From NCBI RefSeq assembly GCF_012843905.1, contig NZ_JABAGC010000035.1, forward strand, positions 1-36,349: DNA of 36,349 nt, in the 5' to 3' direction. Below the pieces are notes generated by a model. The model was not told the origin of the DNA. It saw only the letters and a list, made by a program, of their open reading frames with translations, and did not search any database. The first letter of the stretch is position 1. Each line of letters begins with the position of its first letter. Below, in pieces: positions 1 through 8,883 of the stretch. This stretch comes from Clostridium sp. SM-530-WT-3G (GTDB lineage: Bacteria > Bacillota > Clostridia > Clostridiales > Clostridiaceae). The position numbers and the translations under genes were made by a program.

Positions 1-310
1 CGCCGTCGGAGGCCTATTCCTTATGCCCAAATTTCGGTAGTAATTCACTAATTCTTACTTATATTGATTATTTAGTTATTATTTTTTTAAAATATCATTT
101 TTCATAGCGTACTTTACACTATCCATTACATTTAATATTATATGCTCTTTTGTTGGCTTTGACAACAAAAAATGTTGTATTTTCTAACATTATTCTATCC
201 ATATTTTTTAATTTTAATCAATCATATATATGTATTTAGGTATAATATACCATTTAAAAATATCTTAAAATAATAGTATCGATAGTAAAAATACACTTTC
301 AAATAACTAT
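1..310. other. Intergenic region, possible tail of an upstream gene
   Basis: The first ~50 bases are clearly richer in G+C than the rest. They read open in two plus-strand frames, to a TAA at 49-51 or a TAG at about 38-40, so they may be the 3' end of a neighbouring gene that I cannot identify. The remainder is AT-rich without a credible ORF. An 8-bp perfect inverted repeat (TTTTGTTG/CAACAAAA) lies at 148-170 with a 7-nt loop and no clear T-run. Confidence 0.3.
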
Positions 311-357
311 GTAAATAAAAAGCCTTGATTATATTTTAACCAAGACTTTTTATTTAC
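311..357 (-). terminator. Terminator downstream of hsdS
   Basis: A long stem pairs GTAAATAAAAAG-C-CTTG (311-327) with CAAG-A-CTTTTTATTTAC (341-357). There is a single C/A mismatch, and A/T-rich stem ends supply T-runs in both directions. It lies directly after the hsdS stop codon and probably ends the hsdRMS transcript. Confidence 0.75.
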
Positions 358-360
358 ACC

Positions 361-1797
361 TTATTCTTTACTCAATATCTTTTTTAATAACTCTAAAGCA
401 CTTTCATCATCTTCACAGTTTGTTCCAAGTTGACCTCTAAACGCTTTTGCTAATATTGATTTTTTTATTAATTCTATTTGTTCTTCTAATTGGGTAAGTT
501 CTTCTATTTTTGATTCCTCTTCTAAAAGCTTATCTAAAATTCCCACTATTTCTATTTGTTCTCTTTTGGGTGGCACTATACAATCCAATTCTCTTACTTT
601 TTGACAATTTAAAGCTTTTGGACCAGTTCCATTTCCACTACCTCTATTTCTTTTATAATTATATTGTAGCCAATACCATAAGAATTCTGACATAACTTCT
701 TCATGGCTTAAATCAATAGCTGCTATATTTTGATTTATAGTTGCATCTATATCTAATATAGAACTCTGTCCTCTCGTTTTACCTTCGCCAATCATAGCAA
801 TTAACACAGATCCCTTTTTGATTAATTTTACAGATGAATTTTTAAATCCCTCTTCTGTAATACATTCTTTAGTATGATTAATTCTATTATTTTTAACCTC
901 ACCAGAACTTACCCATGGTATATCCCCACCCCAAAAATTTTCCTCTTTTCGAGATGGGGTACTTCCATTAGTTACTTTAGCAATAGCCCCTATATTGCAT
1001 TTTATCCAATTAGAGTTTTTAATAGTTTTATCAGTATCACTCTTAGATTGTAACTCAGTTAATATCTTATACTCTTTCTTAGATAACTTATCAGAATAAA
1101 ATTCATTAATTCTTAATATTACTTGATTATCTAAAATCAAATTATTTCTTCTCCACGCTTTAGTCAATTCCCCCCTAAAAGCTTTCTCCAATATAGCAGA
1201 TTTTCTCTTTTCAAAATCATCTCTAGCTTCTTCTATTAATTCCTTAGCCTTATCTAACTTTTCAAAAAGACTTTCTATTTTATCAACAATTCTTTGTTGC
1301 TCTTTTAATGGTGGAAGTGGCACTGGTATTTTATTCATACTCGCTTGCGTTAACTTTAATCTAGTAGTTCCATTTACATAATCATTGTAGTTAAATACAT
1401 TTAAATAGTGCATCAAATACTTATTGCCATCAATTCCATAATAAGATTTTAATATATGTGCATGATTATTTACCCATGCCTTTCCATCAATAATATATGA
1501 CTTATTCTTTAAGATATCCAAAAATGGTGCTCCATCTTCTCCTACTAAAACTAAGTTTTCATTTGTTAAGTAATCATCTATAAACCCTACTTGACCAGTA
1601 GCACCATAATAAGGTATTTCCCCAACTCTTTTTGCTCTCTCTGCTGAATTAATAGGTTTTCTAAACTTATCTAAACAATCTGCAAAACCACCATTTAGCT
1701 TTACCCATATCCAATTCTCCGGCACTTCATAAGGAATATCTTTAACAATAGCTTCTTCTAACTTTTCTTCCAATGTCATTTTCTTCTTAGCCATCAT
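361..1797 (-). CDS. hsdS: Type I restriction-modification specificity subunit HsdS
   Basis: This is the DNA-recognition subunit of a type I restriction-modification complex; it sets the target half-sites for the M2S1 methylase and R2M2S1 nuclease. The 478 residues show the classical duplicated layout: target recognition domain 1 (about 15-170) ending in PLPPLKEQQRIVDKIESLFEK, a central conserved helical spacer (about 171-215), target recognition domain 2 (about 260-420) and a C-terminal conserved helix with a second AFRGQL motif echoing the AFRGEL of the first half. The start overlaps the hsdM stop as TAATG, with a second ATG directly after it. It is the last gene of the hsdRMS operon and is followed by a strong hairpin. 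I see no invertible repeats or recombinase, so there is no sign of phase-variable specificity switching. Confidence 0.93.
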   Translation of the reverse strand: MMAKKKMTLEEKLEEAIVKDIPYEVPENWIWVKLNGGFADCLDKFRKPINSAERAKRVGEIPYYGATGQVGFIDDYLTNENLVLVGEDGAPFLDILKNKSYIIDGKAWVNNHAHILKSYYGIDGNKYLMHYLNVFNYNDYVNGTTRLKLTQASMNKIPVPLPPLKEQQRIVDKIESLFEKLDKAKELIEEARDDFEKRKSAILEKAFRGELTKAWRRNNLILDNQVILRINEFYSDKLSKKEYKILTELQSKSDTDKTIKNSNWIKCNIGAIAKVTNGSTPSRKEENFWGGDIPWVSSGEVKNNRINHTKECITEEGFKNSSVKLIKKGSVLIAMIGEGKTRGQSSILDIDATINQNIAAIDLSHEEVMSEFLWYWLQYNYKRNRGSGNGTGPKALNCQKVRELDCIVPPKREQIEIVGILDKLLEEESKIEELTQLEEQIELIKKSILAKAFRGQLGTNCEDDESALELLKKILSKE

Positions 1798-3215
1798 TAT
1801 TCCTCACTTTCAAGAGCTGTTAATTCTTTAATAACGCTCATAAGCAAGTCTGTTGCTTCTTCTAGCTTTGCTACTGCTTCTTCTGCACTTTCAATTGGAT
1901 CCGGTAAATCTTCATAATCAAGAATTGAATCATCCTTAATAAGTCCTAAATCTAAATTATCATTCTTTTCTCTAATTTCTTCTCTAGTGAATTTATTCCA
2001 TCTTTCATCTTCTACTTTTTCTCTATCTTCTGCTGTATAAGCCTTAACAAATTCATCAAAATGAGATTCTTTTAATGGATTAGTTTTACCAAAGTTAGGC
2101 ATATTAGTTCTTAAATCATAGAACCATACATCTTTTGTATTACCTTTATCTTCAGTTCCTCTAGTAAAGAATAATACATTTGTCTTAACTCCTTGAGCAT
2201 AGAATATACCTGTTGGAAGTCTTAGTATTGTATGAAGATTACATTTATCCATTAAGTCTTCTCTTATTTTAGTTCCATCACCTTCTTGGAATAAAACATT
2301 ATCAGGTAATACTACTGCTGCTCTTGCCTTTCCATCTGCTTTTAAACTTCTATATATGTGTTGTAAAAAGTTTAATTGCTTATTTGATGTCATAAATGTC
2401 AAGTCATCTCTAGTAGCTCTTTCTCCACCTTTCTTAGTACCAAAAGGTGGGTTTGAAAGCACTACATCTAAGTCTTTCATTTGCTTTCCTACATTAGTTA
2501 ATGTATCTCCTAATATGATATTTCCTTCAATATCATGTAACATTGCATTCATAAGTGCTAATCTATGAGTTTCATGAACTAATTCACATCCTGAGAAAGC
2601 TTCTGTTCTTTGGAATTCGGCTAAATCTGTATCTAAATCAAAATAGTTATCTGTTTTTTCTTTTAAGTAGTGGTCTGCTGCTATCATAAATCCAAATGTT
2701 CCTGCTGCTGGGTCATTACATTTTTCACCTGGCTTTGGATCTACAAGCTTAACCATAACATCTATAAGAACTCTTGGAGTAAAGTATTGCCCTGCTCCTG
2801 ATTTCTTTTCTGATGCATTCTTTTCTAAAAGTCCTTCATAAAGATTTCCAAATCCCTCTTCTTTAGCAGAGTACCAGTCTAATCCATCTATTGTTGTTAT
2901 TATCTTTTCCAAGTTCTTTGGTTCTTCTATATTAGTAGCTGAACCTTGATATATTTGTTGTACTCTTCCTGTAGACTTATCTCCTAAATAATTTAATAAA
3001 TCTTTGTAGAAAGTTTTTAGCTCTATTCCACTTTTTGATTTTAAATCATCCCATCTATATCCTTCTGGAATCTTGCTTTCTGATCCAGTTTCTTTTGCCA
3101 TTTTTAAGAATAAGATATAAGTTAATTCTGTAACATATTGATGATAAGTTATACCATCATCTCTAAGTACATTACAAAGATTCCAAAGTTTACTTACTAT
3201 TTCTTGCGTATTCAT
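1797..3215 (-). CDS. hsdM: Type I restriction-modification methylase subunit HsdM
   Basis: N6-adenine DNA methyltransferase subunit of the type I system; it uses S-adenosylmethionine to protect host sites. The 472 residues show the HsdM N-terminal helical domain (about 1-130), the GQYFTPR segment before the catalytic domain, SAM-binding motif I DPAAGTFGF (about 168-176) and catalytic motif IV NPPF (about 255-258). The C-terminal tail is acidic. Length and motifs are normal, so it should be active. Its start lies 2 bp after the hsdR stop, and its stop overlaps the hsdS start by one base, so the three genes are translationally coupled. The gene order R-M-S is compact and intact. Confidence 0.95.
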   Translation of the reverse strand: MNTQEIVSKLWNLCNVLRDDGITYHQYVTELTYILFLKMAKETGSESKIPEGYRWDDLKSKSGIELKTFYKDLLNYLGDKSTGRVQQIYQGSATNIEEPKNLEKIITTIDGLDWYSAKEEGFGNLYEGLLEKNASEKKSGAGQYFTPRVLIDVMVKLVDPKPGEKCNDPAAGTFGFMIAADHYLKEKTDNYFDLDTDLAEFQRTEAFSGCELVHETHRLALMNAMLHDIEGNIILGDTLTNVGKQMKDLDVVLSNPPFGTKKGGERATRDDLTFMTSNKQLNFLQHIYRSLKADGKARAAVVLPDNVLFQEGDGTKIREDLMDKCNLHTILRLPTGIFYAQGVKTNVLFFTRGTEDKGNTKDVWFYDLRTNMPNFGKTNPLKESHFDEFVKAYTAEDREKVEDERWNKFTREEIREKNDNLDLGLIKDDSILDYEDLPDPIESAEEAVAKLEEATDLLMSVIKELTALESEE

Positions 3216-3217
3216 TA

Positions 3218-6200
3218 TTAGCTAATCTCCTTGCCTTCAAACATGTATGTTTTTAATTTTGTTAATATTTCTCCTAGATTTCCATTAAACAGCTTTTCAT
3301 TTAATCTGTCAAATCCACCACCTTGAGTTTTAAATGCTCCAGTGTCTAATGTTTCTTTATCTATTACTACTTCTTTTAACATTACTTTTTCTATTCTGTT
3401 AAGCCAATTTTCTTGATGCTTAGTTAAATCATACTCTCTTTTAATTCTTGCAACAGCTCTCTTAACTCTTTCTTCATTAGATTCTAATGGACTACCTAAA
3501 GCTTGTTGTCTAATAAATGCAATTATATCTGCAACTATTTCTTCATGTTTTAAGTCTTTCCAAGCAGTTTTGAGATATTCTTCACTAAAGCCATTGTTAT
3601 CTAGTACTGCTTTCAATTGTTTTAAACTTTCCTTAGTTAAATCCTGTGGTCTAGTACAAACAATTTCTAAAGCTTGAATAGTATTTTTATTTTCTTCAAT
3701 ATAATTTTTAAACTCTTCAATATAATCTTCAGGCTTCTTACCTTTACCATATCCTCTAGTATGAGATATAAGTTTATCTTCTGCTTTTGATACTATTATA
3801 ACTTCATCACTACTATATTTTTCATCAAGATATTCAATAAGTGAATTATTATTAATAATTGCCTTAACAGCAGAATCAGTGCTAACTTGTTGTAATTCTT
3901 TTATAAATTCTTCAGGTGTTTTATCATTGCATAAGCTCTTAAAGATTAACTTTTCATTTTCATCTATTAATTTCTTCTTTCTTTGAAGCTTAGCAATAAC
4001 TTTTTTGACTGTAGCTTCTTTTTCTTCTTCATTATCTGATCTTTCTAATGTTTCCTTTAATATTTTAAAGCTAGTAGTTTTACTTGCTGCAACTGGCTTC
4101 ATATTAGTTACATCTTTTAATGCTTCATAAAGTCTTACACAGTCAAATATCTCAAAGTGATTTTTATTTATTTCATCACAAAGACGAGTTGCTCTTCCTA
4201 ACATTTGTTCATAAAGTATTCTAGATTTTACTCTTCTTAAAAATACTATTTTATCAATCTTAGGTACATCTATCCCTGTAGATAATAAATCAACTGTAAC
4301 AACTACATTAGGGTATCTTTCATTTTTAAATCTCTTAATAGCTAGATCTGGATCTTTTATTGAACCTGTAATTTTTAAAATAGAATCATCATCTACTCCA
4401 CCTATAGTATCCCTAAATATTTCTTTTAATACTCTAACTATCATATCAGCGTGAGCATCACTAGCTGCAAATATTAATGTTTTTCCTTCATCATTTTCAG
4501 GATCAATATACTTTGCCACCTCTTCTAATGCTACTCTTGTGTGAGACTCTATTATTACTTTCTTATTAAACGAATCTACTTCAAAATCCATATCATCTTC
4601 AAGTTCAGCTCCATTAATAAGTTCGCCTGTATACTTGTTATACTTAGCAACCTTATCACCTTTACTATAGTGAATGCCATCCCTTGTAAGTTCTGTTTCT
4701 ATTAAATGTGGAGGTTCATGGTCTACAAGATATCCATCAATAACAGCATCTCTATAACTATAGTTATACACTGGCTCTCCAAATATCATAGTTGTATGAA
4801 GTGCAGGTGTGGCTGTTAATGCAACCTTAAATGCATCAAAGTACTCTATAACTTTCTTATATTTACTCAAGAAATCTTTGTTATCTCTCCACTCAATTTC
4901 ACTATCAGTCATTTCCTTATCTAATGTATAACCTCTATGCGCTTCATCTACTATTACACAATCATAATCACCAACTGATGGCACATTAGTTTCATCTTCG
5001 TTATACATTATTCTCTTAACCATAGCTTGAACTGTTGCTATATGAATTTTAGTTTCTTTATCTATTAATTTTTCATCTAATCCATTTATATTGTAGATTT
5101 GATTCAATGTTTTTAAATCTTCAATCTTAACTTCCTTAAATGTATCCATAGCTTGATCACCTAAAGAAGTTCTATCAACTAAGAAAAGTATTCTTCTATA
5201 TCTCTTAGTTTTAAGCAATCTATAAATTAATCCTAATACCGTTCTTGTTTTACCTGTACCAGTTGCCATAGTAATTAAAGCTGATTTTTTACCCTCTATA
5301 ATAGCTCTTTCTACAGCCTTTATTGCCTCAACTTGATAGTATCTAAGTCCAATACTATTTTCACTTTGTAAAAATTCAAAACTCATATCATCTAATGATT
5401 TATTTGCACTAGCAATATCTTCATTAAGCATAGCTTCAAGCTTTTCTGGTGAATACCATCCTTGAAGTACTTTTTCATTATTCTTAGGATTTCTACAATC
5501 TAAGAAATGAACACCACTTTTATCTTCTATCTCTTTTATATACTTTCTTCCATTAGAAGTAAATAAAAATGGCACTTTATATTCATTCCATTTAGAAACA
5601 ACATATTCACTATGTTCTTCCTTAACTCCTTTGGCATAAGTCTTTGATTCAACCATAATACCAGCTACATCTTTTGAATATTTCTTAGCTTCAATAAATC
5701 CCACAAGCTTTTCTCCAATAAATAAAGCATAATCTACTGAGCCATTTCCTTTTCCCTCAGAATATGTTGGCCATTCAGCTATAGCCAAATTTTTTCCTTT
5801 AGTGGGTCTTGTCCCCTTTGAATACCTAATATTAATAGTATCAGCTTCCCAACCAGCAGCTTGTAATTGTGCATCTATTATTCTTCTAGTTTCAGCTTCA
5901 TTTAATTCAATACGCCTACTAGCCTTTTTACCTTGGATTTTTCGTTCTTCTAATTGTTTCTTATCCTTTTCTGATGATTTTAATTTAGCAAGTTCAGCCT
6001 CTAATGCTTTTACCTTTTCATCATATTCTTTAGCTATATCATTAACATTTTCACCATACTCATTTTCTGAAGGCACTTCAAAAGGCTTTGGTTCAAAGTC
6101 CCAATCACCATAAGTCTGCATAAACCAAACAGCTAATTTATATGTCAATTCTAATTGTATCTTTGCTTTTTCTATATCTTCATATCCATTATGAGCTGCA

Positions 6201-6481
6201 CTATTTCTCTTAACTCTTAGCATATGAAGAATACTATCTATATCCTCTGGAATTAAATCTTCCTTTTTAAGTAACTTAATTCTATTATTATGATTATTCT
6301 CATGAGCTATTAAAGTCTCATCAACTTCTTCCATTGATACCATGTACTTTACAAGTATCTCTCCAAACATACCACACTTAATGAATGTAGTATTAGAATC
6401 TATATAAAGATTTCTCTCTGCTAATCGCCCTAAATTTTCCAGTATAGGCCATCTTTCTTTTAAAAAAGTAAAGTTACTCAT
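3218..6481 (-). CDS. hsdR: Type I restriction enzyme R subunit HsdR
   Basis: ATP-dependent translocase and endonuclease subunit of the type I complex. Numbering from the first possible ATG (6496): an N-terminal DUF4145/HEPN-like domain (about 6-130), a charged coiled coil (about 150-190), and a PD-(D/E)XK nuclease domain with D255 and EAK at 269-271. Next comes a superfamily 2 helicase with Walker A ATGTGKT (411-417), DEAH (517-520) and a TATPA-type motif III, then a C-terminal helical domain that docks on HsdM. I chose the ATG at 6481 because a GGGGGA Shine-Dalgarno lies 7 bases upstream of it; the ATG at 6496 overlaps that Shine-Dalgarno. All catalytic motifs are intact. The IS1182 element ends 103 bp upstream, so the promoter must lie in that short gap or come from the IS. 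Confidence 0.95.
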   Translation of the reverse strand: MSNFTFLKERWPILENLGRLAERNLYIDSNTTFIKCGMFGEILVKYMVSMEEVDETLIAHENNHNNRIKLLKKEDLIPEDIDSILHMLRVKRNSAAHNGYEDIEKAKIQLELTYKLAVWFMQTYGDWDFEPKPFEVPSENEYGENVNDIAKEYDEKVKALEAELAKLKSSEKDKKQLEERKIQGKKASRRIELNEAETRRIIDAQLQAAGWEADTINIRYSKGTRPTKGKNLAIAEWPTYSEGKGNGSVDYALFIGEKLVGFIEAKKYSKDVAGIMVESKTYAKGVKEEHSEYVVSKWNEYKVPFLFTSNGRKYIKEIEDKSGVHFLDCRNPKNNEKVLQGWYSPEKLEAMLNEDIASANKSLDDMSFEFLQSENSIGLRYYQVEAIKAVERAIIEGKKSALITMATGTGKTRTVLGLIYRLLKTKRYRRILFLVDRTSLGDQAMDTFKEVKIEDLKTLNQIYNINGLDEKLIDKETKIHIATVQAMVKRIMYNEDETNVPSVGDYDCVIVDEAHRGYTLDKEMTDSEIEWRDNKDFLSKYKKVIEYFDAFKVALTATPALHTTMIFGEPVYNYSYRDAVIDGYLVDHEPPHLIETELTRDGIHYSKGDKVAKYNKYTGELINGAELEDDMDFEVDSFNKKVIIESHTRVALEEVAKYIDPENDEGKTLIFAASDAHADMIVRVLKEIFRDTIGGVDDDSILKITGSIKDPDLAIKRFKNERYPNVVVTVDLLSTGIDVPKIDKIVFLRRVKSRILYEQMLGRATRLCDEINKNHFEIFDCVRLYEALKDVTNMKPVAASKTTSFKILKETLERSDNEEEKEATVKKVIAKLQRKKKLIDENEKLIFKSLCNDKTPEEFIKELQQVSTDSAVKAIINNNSLIEYLDEKYSSDEVIIVSKAEDKLISHTRGYGKGKKPEDYIEEFKNYIEENKNTIQALEIVCTRPQDLTKESLKQLKAVLDNNGFSEEYLKTAWKDLKHEEIVADIIAFIRQQALGSPLESNEERVKRAVARIKREYDLTKHQENWLNRIEKVMLKEVVIDKETLDTGAFKTQGGGFDRLNEKLFNGNLGEILTKLKTYMFEGKEIS

Positions 6482-6708
6482 CTTTATTTCCCCCATTATA
6501 TACTAAAGTCTATCTTTATTTTAACATCTGAAGCTATAAAATTACAGAAGTTCTTTATTTTTAATTCCAAGTACAATACTCGATATACAACAGAAAAAGG
6601 GGCTGTCGCATTAGCAGTTAAAAACTGCTGGCGATAAGTCCCTTTTGCTTAGTAATATTGTAATTTAAAATAAATTAAATAATTATCCTCTAAAATTAGG
6701 TGACTTTA

Positions 6709-6739
6709 ACAAAACCCTATAATTAAGGGTTTTGTTATG
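6709..6739 (-). terminator. Terminator downstream of the IS1182 transposase
   Basis: An AACAAAACCCT / AGGGTTTTGTT stem with a short AT loop lies about 20 bases beyond the transposase stop. The T-rich arm allows termination in either direction. It probably insulates the element from hsdR. Confidence 0.6.
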
Positions 6740-6758
6740 TAAATATATGTAATAAAAA

Positions 6759-8390
6759 TCAAGCTGTTCGAGTTAATTTAAATAAATATGTGCCAGTACG
6801 TTTGGATTGAATTTTATTATGCAATTTATTTATATTATGAGCAAAAGCAAGAAGAATACTTTCAGCAAGTATATTTTCAGTACCAGAACATAAAAACCTT
6901 CTAAAACCCATATCCTGTTTTATACTTGCAAATGAGCCTTCGGCCTGAATAGATCTATTCATTCTTAAAATGCAACCTTCTTCGCTCGTAATTCTTTGCA
7001 GGTCGGACTTGCGCTGACAATTGAACTTTTTTGACACCTCAAGTTTTTTACTTCTATCTTCTAATGGAGTTTTACAATTATGCCCTTTAATACAATCTTT
7101 CTTGAATTTGCAATTATTACACTCTTTGCAAACATAAACTGTTTTTAAACTCTTATACTCAGTTTTTGATTTTCGTGTTAATGTGTTGGTTGCATAAAGC
7201 TTTTTATTGTTTTTGCATACATAGTAATCACCATCATAATTGTAAATCATATTTTCTGCTTTACTTATATCATTTTTATATTTTCGTGTTTTTGATATTT
7301 CATAATTAGCAGGTTTTATATATGAAAGTTGACCATTACTTTCAATGAAACCATAATTTTCTTCACTTTCATATCCAGAATCTGCAACAATTTTTAGATA
7401 TTTAAAATTTAAATGTTCTTGCATACTTTCTAAGAATGGAATTAAAGTTGTAGTATCTGTAGGTTGTGGACCAATAGTTAGCCATGTGATATATTCTGAA
7501 TCAACTCCATGTTGTAAATTATATGCCGGTTTAAGTTGACCATTCTTCATTGCATCTTCTTTCATTCTCATAAATGTTGCATCAATATCTGTTTTCGAAT
7601 AACTATTGCGTTTTCCACAAGTATGTATTTTAGTTGTATATTCTTTTAGTTTTTTAAGATAATCTTCAAGTGTTTCAATCGAGCGCTGCAAAGCATTTTT
7701 TCTCTTTCCTTTTCCATGAACAAACTCAATATTTTCCGCCTTTTTTATTGAATAAAGTTTTTTTCTTAATTTTTTAACATGCCTCATTTGAACAATATTA
7801 TTATGAACAATTTTAATATCATAAAGTTGTTCACATTCTGCAACGAAATCAGCTATCTTATCTAATAATTTCCTCATATTTTTAGTAATAGCTTTTTTCC
7901 AAACAAATGTATATTTATTTGCTTTCGCTTCGATTTTAGTACCATCAATAAATATAGCTTCTCCTGATATTTCACCAATTTCAAATAAAAAATTAGTTAC
8001 TTGAGCCATTATATTAACTGCACATGGAGCAAAATGAAGCGTTCTAAATCTAGCAAATGTAGCATGGTCTGGAACAGGACAGCCCTCAAGTAAAAACATA
8101 AAATTAATGTCACGTTTACATGCACTTTCTATACTTCTAGATGAATAAATTCTGTTCATATATGCATAAATCATGATTTTTAGTAACTTTCGTGGCGAAG
8201 CTTGATTTTCTCTACTAATACGAGAATAAGTCATGTATAATTCTGATAAATCCATCCCTTCAATAAATTGACTTAGCAAACGTACAGGATCATTACTTGG
8301 AATCATATAACCAATATTTAATGGCAAGGTTAATTGATAACCATTCAAAAAACTTGTATAATTAGCTTGTAGAATATTTGTTTTTGTCAT
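6759..8390 (-). CDS. IS1182-family transposase
   Basis: DDE transposase that would catalyse cut-and-paste or copy-out movement of the surrounding element. The 543 residues are full length for the family. They show the N-terminal DUF772-like helical DNA-binding region (about 40-125), the first catalytic D at FIDGTKIEAK (D149), the second at VADSGYESE (D337), a cysteine cluster in the insertion before the third motif (C421, C424, C427, C433, C439), and E484 in QAEGSFASIKQDMGFRRF. All three acidic residues are present and there is no frameshift, so it looks active. The two nearby hairpins (6709-6739 and 8405-8439) fit the usual protection of a transposase from read-through transcription. Confidence 0.93.
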   Translation of the reverse strand: MTKTNILQANYTSFLNGYQLTLPLNIGYMIPSNDPVRLLSQFIEGMDLSELYMTYSRISRENQASPRKLLKIMIYAYMNRIYSSRSIESACKRDINFMFLLEGCPVPDHATFARFRTLHFAPCAVNIMAQVTNFLFEIGEISGEAIFIDGTKIEAKANKYTFVWKKAITKNMRKLLDKIADFVAECEQLYDIKIVHNNIVQMRHVKKLRKKLYSIKKAENIEFVHGKGKRKNALQRSIETLEDYLKKLKEYTTKIHTCGKRNSYSKTDIDATFMRMKEDAMKNGQLKPAYNLQHGVDSEYITWLTIGPQPTDTTTLIPFLESMQEHLNFKYLKIVADSGYESEENYGFIESNGQLSYIKPANYEISKTRKYKNDISKAENMIYNYDGDYYVCKNNKKLYATNTLTRKSKTEYKSLKTVYVCKECNNCKFKKDCIKGHNCKTPLEDRSKKLEVSKKFNCQRKSDLQRITSEEGCILRMNRSIQAEGSFASIKQDMGFRRFLCSGTENILAESILLAFAHNINKLHNKIQSKRTGTYLFKLTRTA

Positions 8391-8404
8391 ACTTATATTT
8401 TACT

Positions 8405-8439
8405 ACAAAACCCCAAACTCTAGAAGTTTGGGGTTTTGT
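8405..8439. terminator. Hairpin upstream of the IS1182 transposase
   Basis: A perfect CAAAACCCCAAACT / AGTTTGGGGTTTTG-type stem around a short CTAGA loop lies 15 bases upstream of the transposase start. It shares the CAAAACCC/GGGTTTTG arms with the hairpin at the other end of the gene. It may block outside transcription from entering the transposase gene or sequester its start region. Confidence 0.55.
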
Positions 8440-8551
8440 TAATTTTAAAAGGGCTGAGCACTAATTTTTTAGTGCGACAGCCCCATTCATTAAAATATTT
8501 TACTTACATCATATAATATATAGAGCAAAAGTATACCTATTACAATCCAAG

Positions 8552-8668
8552 TTATAATAATTCCCCATTACGGTTTTTTTCTTTTGGTTTTAAGCTACGA
8601 GAGATTTGCTTTAATGATTCATTAATTTCTTCTAAATTCTTGTCTTTTAGCCAGTCTTCTGAATTCAT
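8552..8668 (-). CDS. Small 38-residue protein, probably a frameshifted small membrane protein
   Basis: A short ORF starting MNSEDWLKDKN follows a clean AGGAGA Shine-Dalgarno 6-7 bases before its ATG. It is hydrophilic, helical and charged. Directly after the first-frame stop, another frame (8490-8565) encodes WGIIITWIVIGILLLYILYD and a natural stop, which is a convincing single membrane helix. Restoring one base near 8568 would join the two into a protein of about 60 residues with a cytoplasmic helix and a C-terminal membrane anchor. It lies between the RecQ-like helicase and the IS1182 right end, on the same strand, so it may have been the last gene of that cluster. Function unknown. Confidence 0.45.
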   Translation of the reverse strand: MNSEDWLKDKNLEEINESLKQISRSLKPKEKNRNGELL

Positions 8669-8883
8669 ATCTTTTCTCCTAACAATTATTTATAACATAA
8701 TTTATTAATTGTTCTAATTCTTTATATATTATTATAATTATGCCACAAATATACCAAAACCACTTTTTTCTTTATAACTTAATTTTCAGTTACAACAATT
8801 CTAAACTTTTTAATATTGATAAAAAGCATATAATGCACCAGAAATAGAATATAAAAATAAAAGTTGAAGAAATATCAAACAAA
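8669..8883. other. AT-rich intergenic spacer between the small gene and the helicase gene
   Basis: No ORF is supported. An 8-bp dyad AACAATTA/TAATTGTT (8681-8688 and 8706-8713) lies just upstream of the small gene's ribosome binding site. A TATAAT on the minus strand lies a few tens of bases further upstream and may be the -10 of that small gene, but I see no good -35. Confidence 0.3.

Larger units (their letters stand above)
6599..8484 (-). mobile_element. IS1182-family insertion sequence, complete
   Basis: A 1886-bp element bounded by perfect 12-bp terminal inverted repeats, GGGGCTGTCGCA at 6599-6610 and its complement at 8473-8484, extending imperfectly for a few more bases. Each end also folds on itself: AGCAGTT/AACTGCT just inside the left end, and GCACTAA/TTAGTGC just inside the right end. 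It holds one full-length transposase on the minus strand, flanked by two CAAAACCC-type hairpins. I see no clear target-site duplication. It sits between the hsd operon and the helicase/sigma cluster. Confidence 0.9.

Noticed and set aside
5802..6113. Several plus-strand ORFs of 60-150 codons lying inside the minus-strand genes (for example here within hsdR, and 25951-26397 within the helicase).
   Set aside because: They have Ser/Leu/Phe-rich composition typical of the complement of AT-rich genes, no ribosome sites, and fully overlap well-supported genes.
8566..8582. A canonical A AAA AAC heptamer in the small gene that could allow programmed -1 frameshifting into the membrane-helix frame.
   Set aside because: After a -1 slip at this site the ribosome meets a TAA two codons later, before the membrane helix, so the slip would not produce the fusion.
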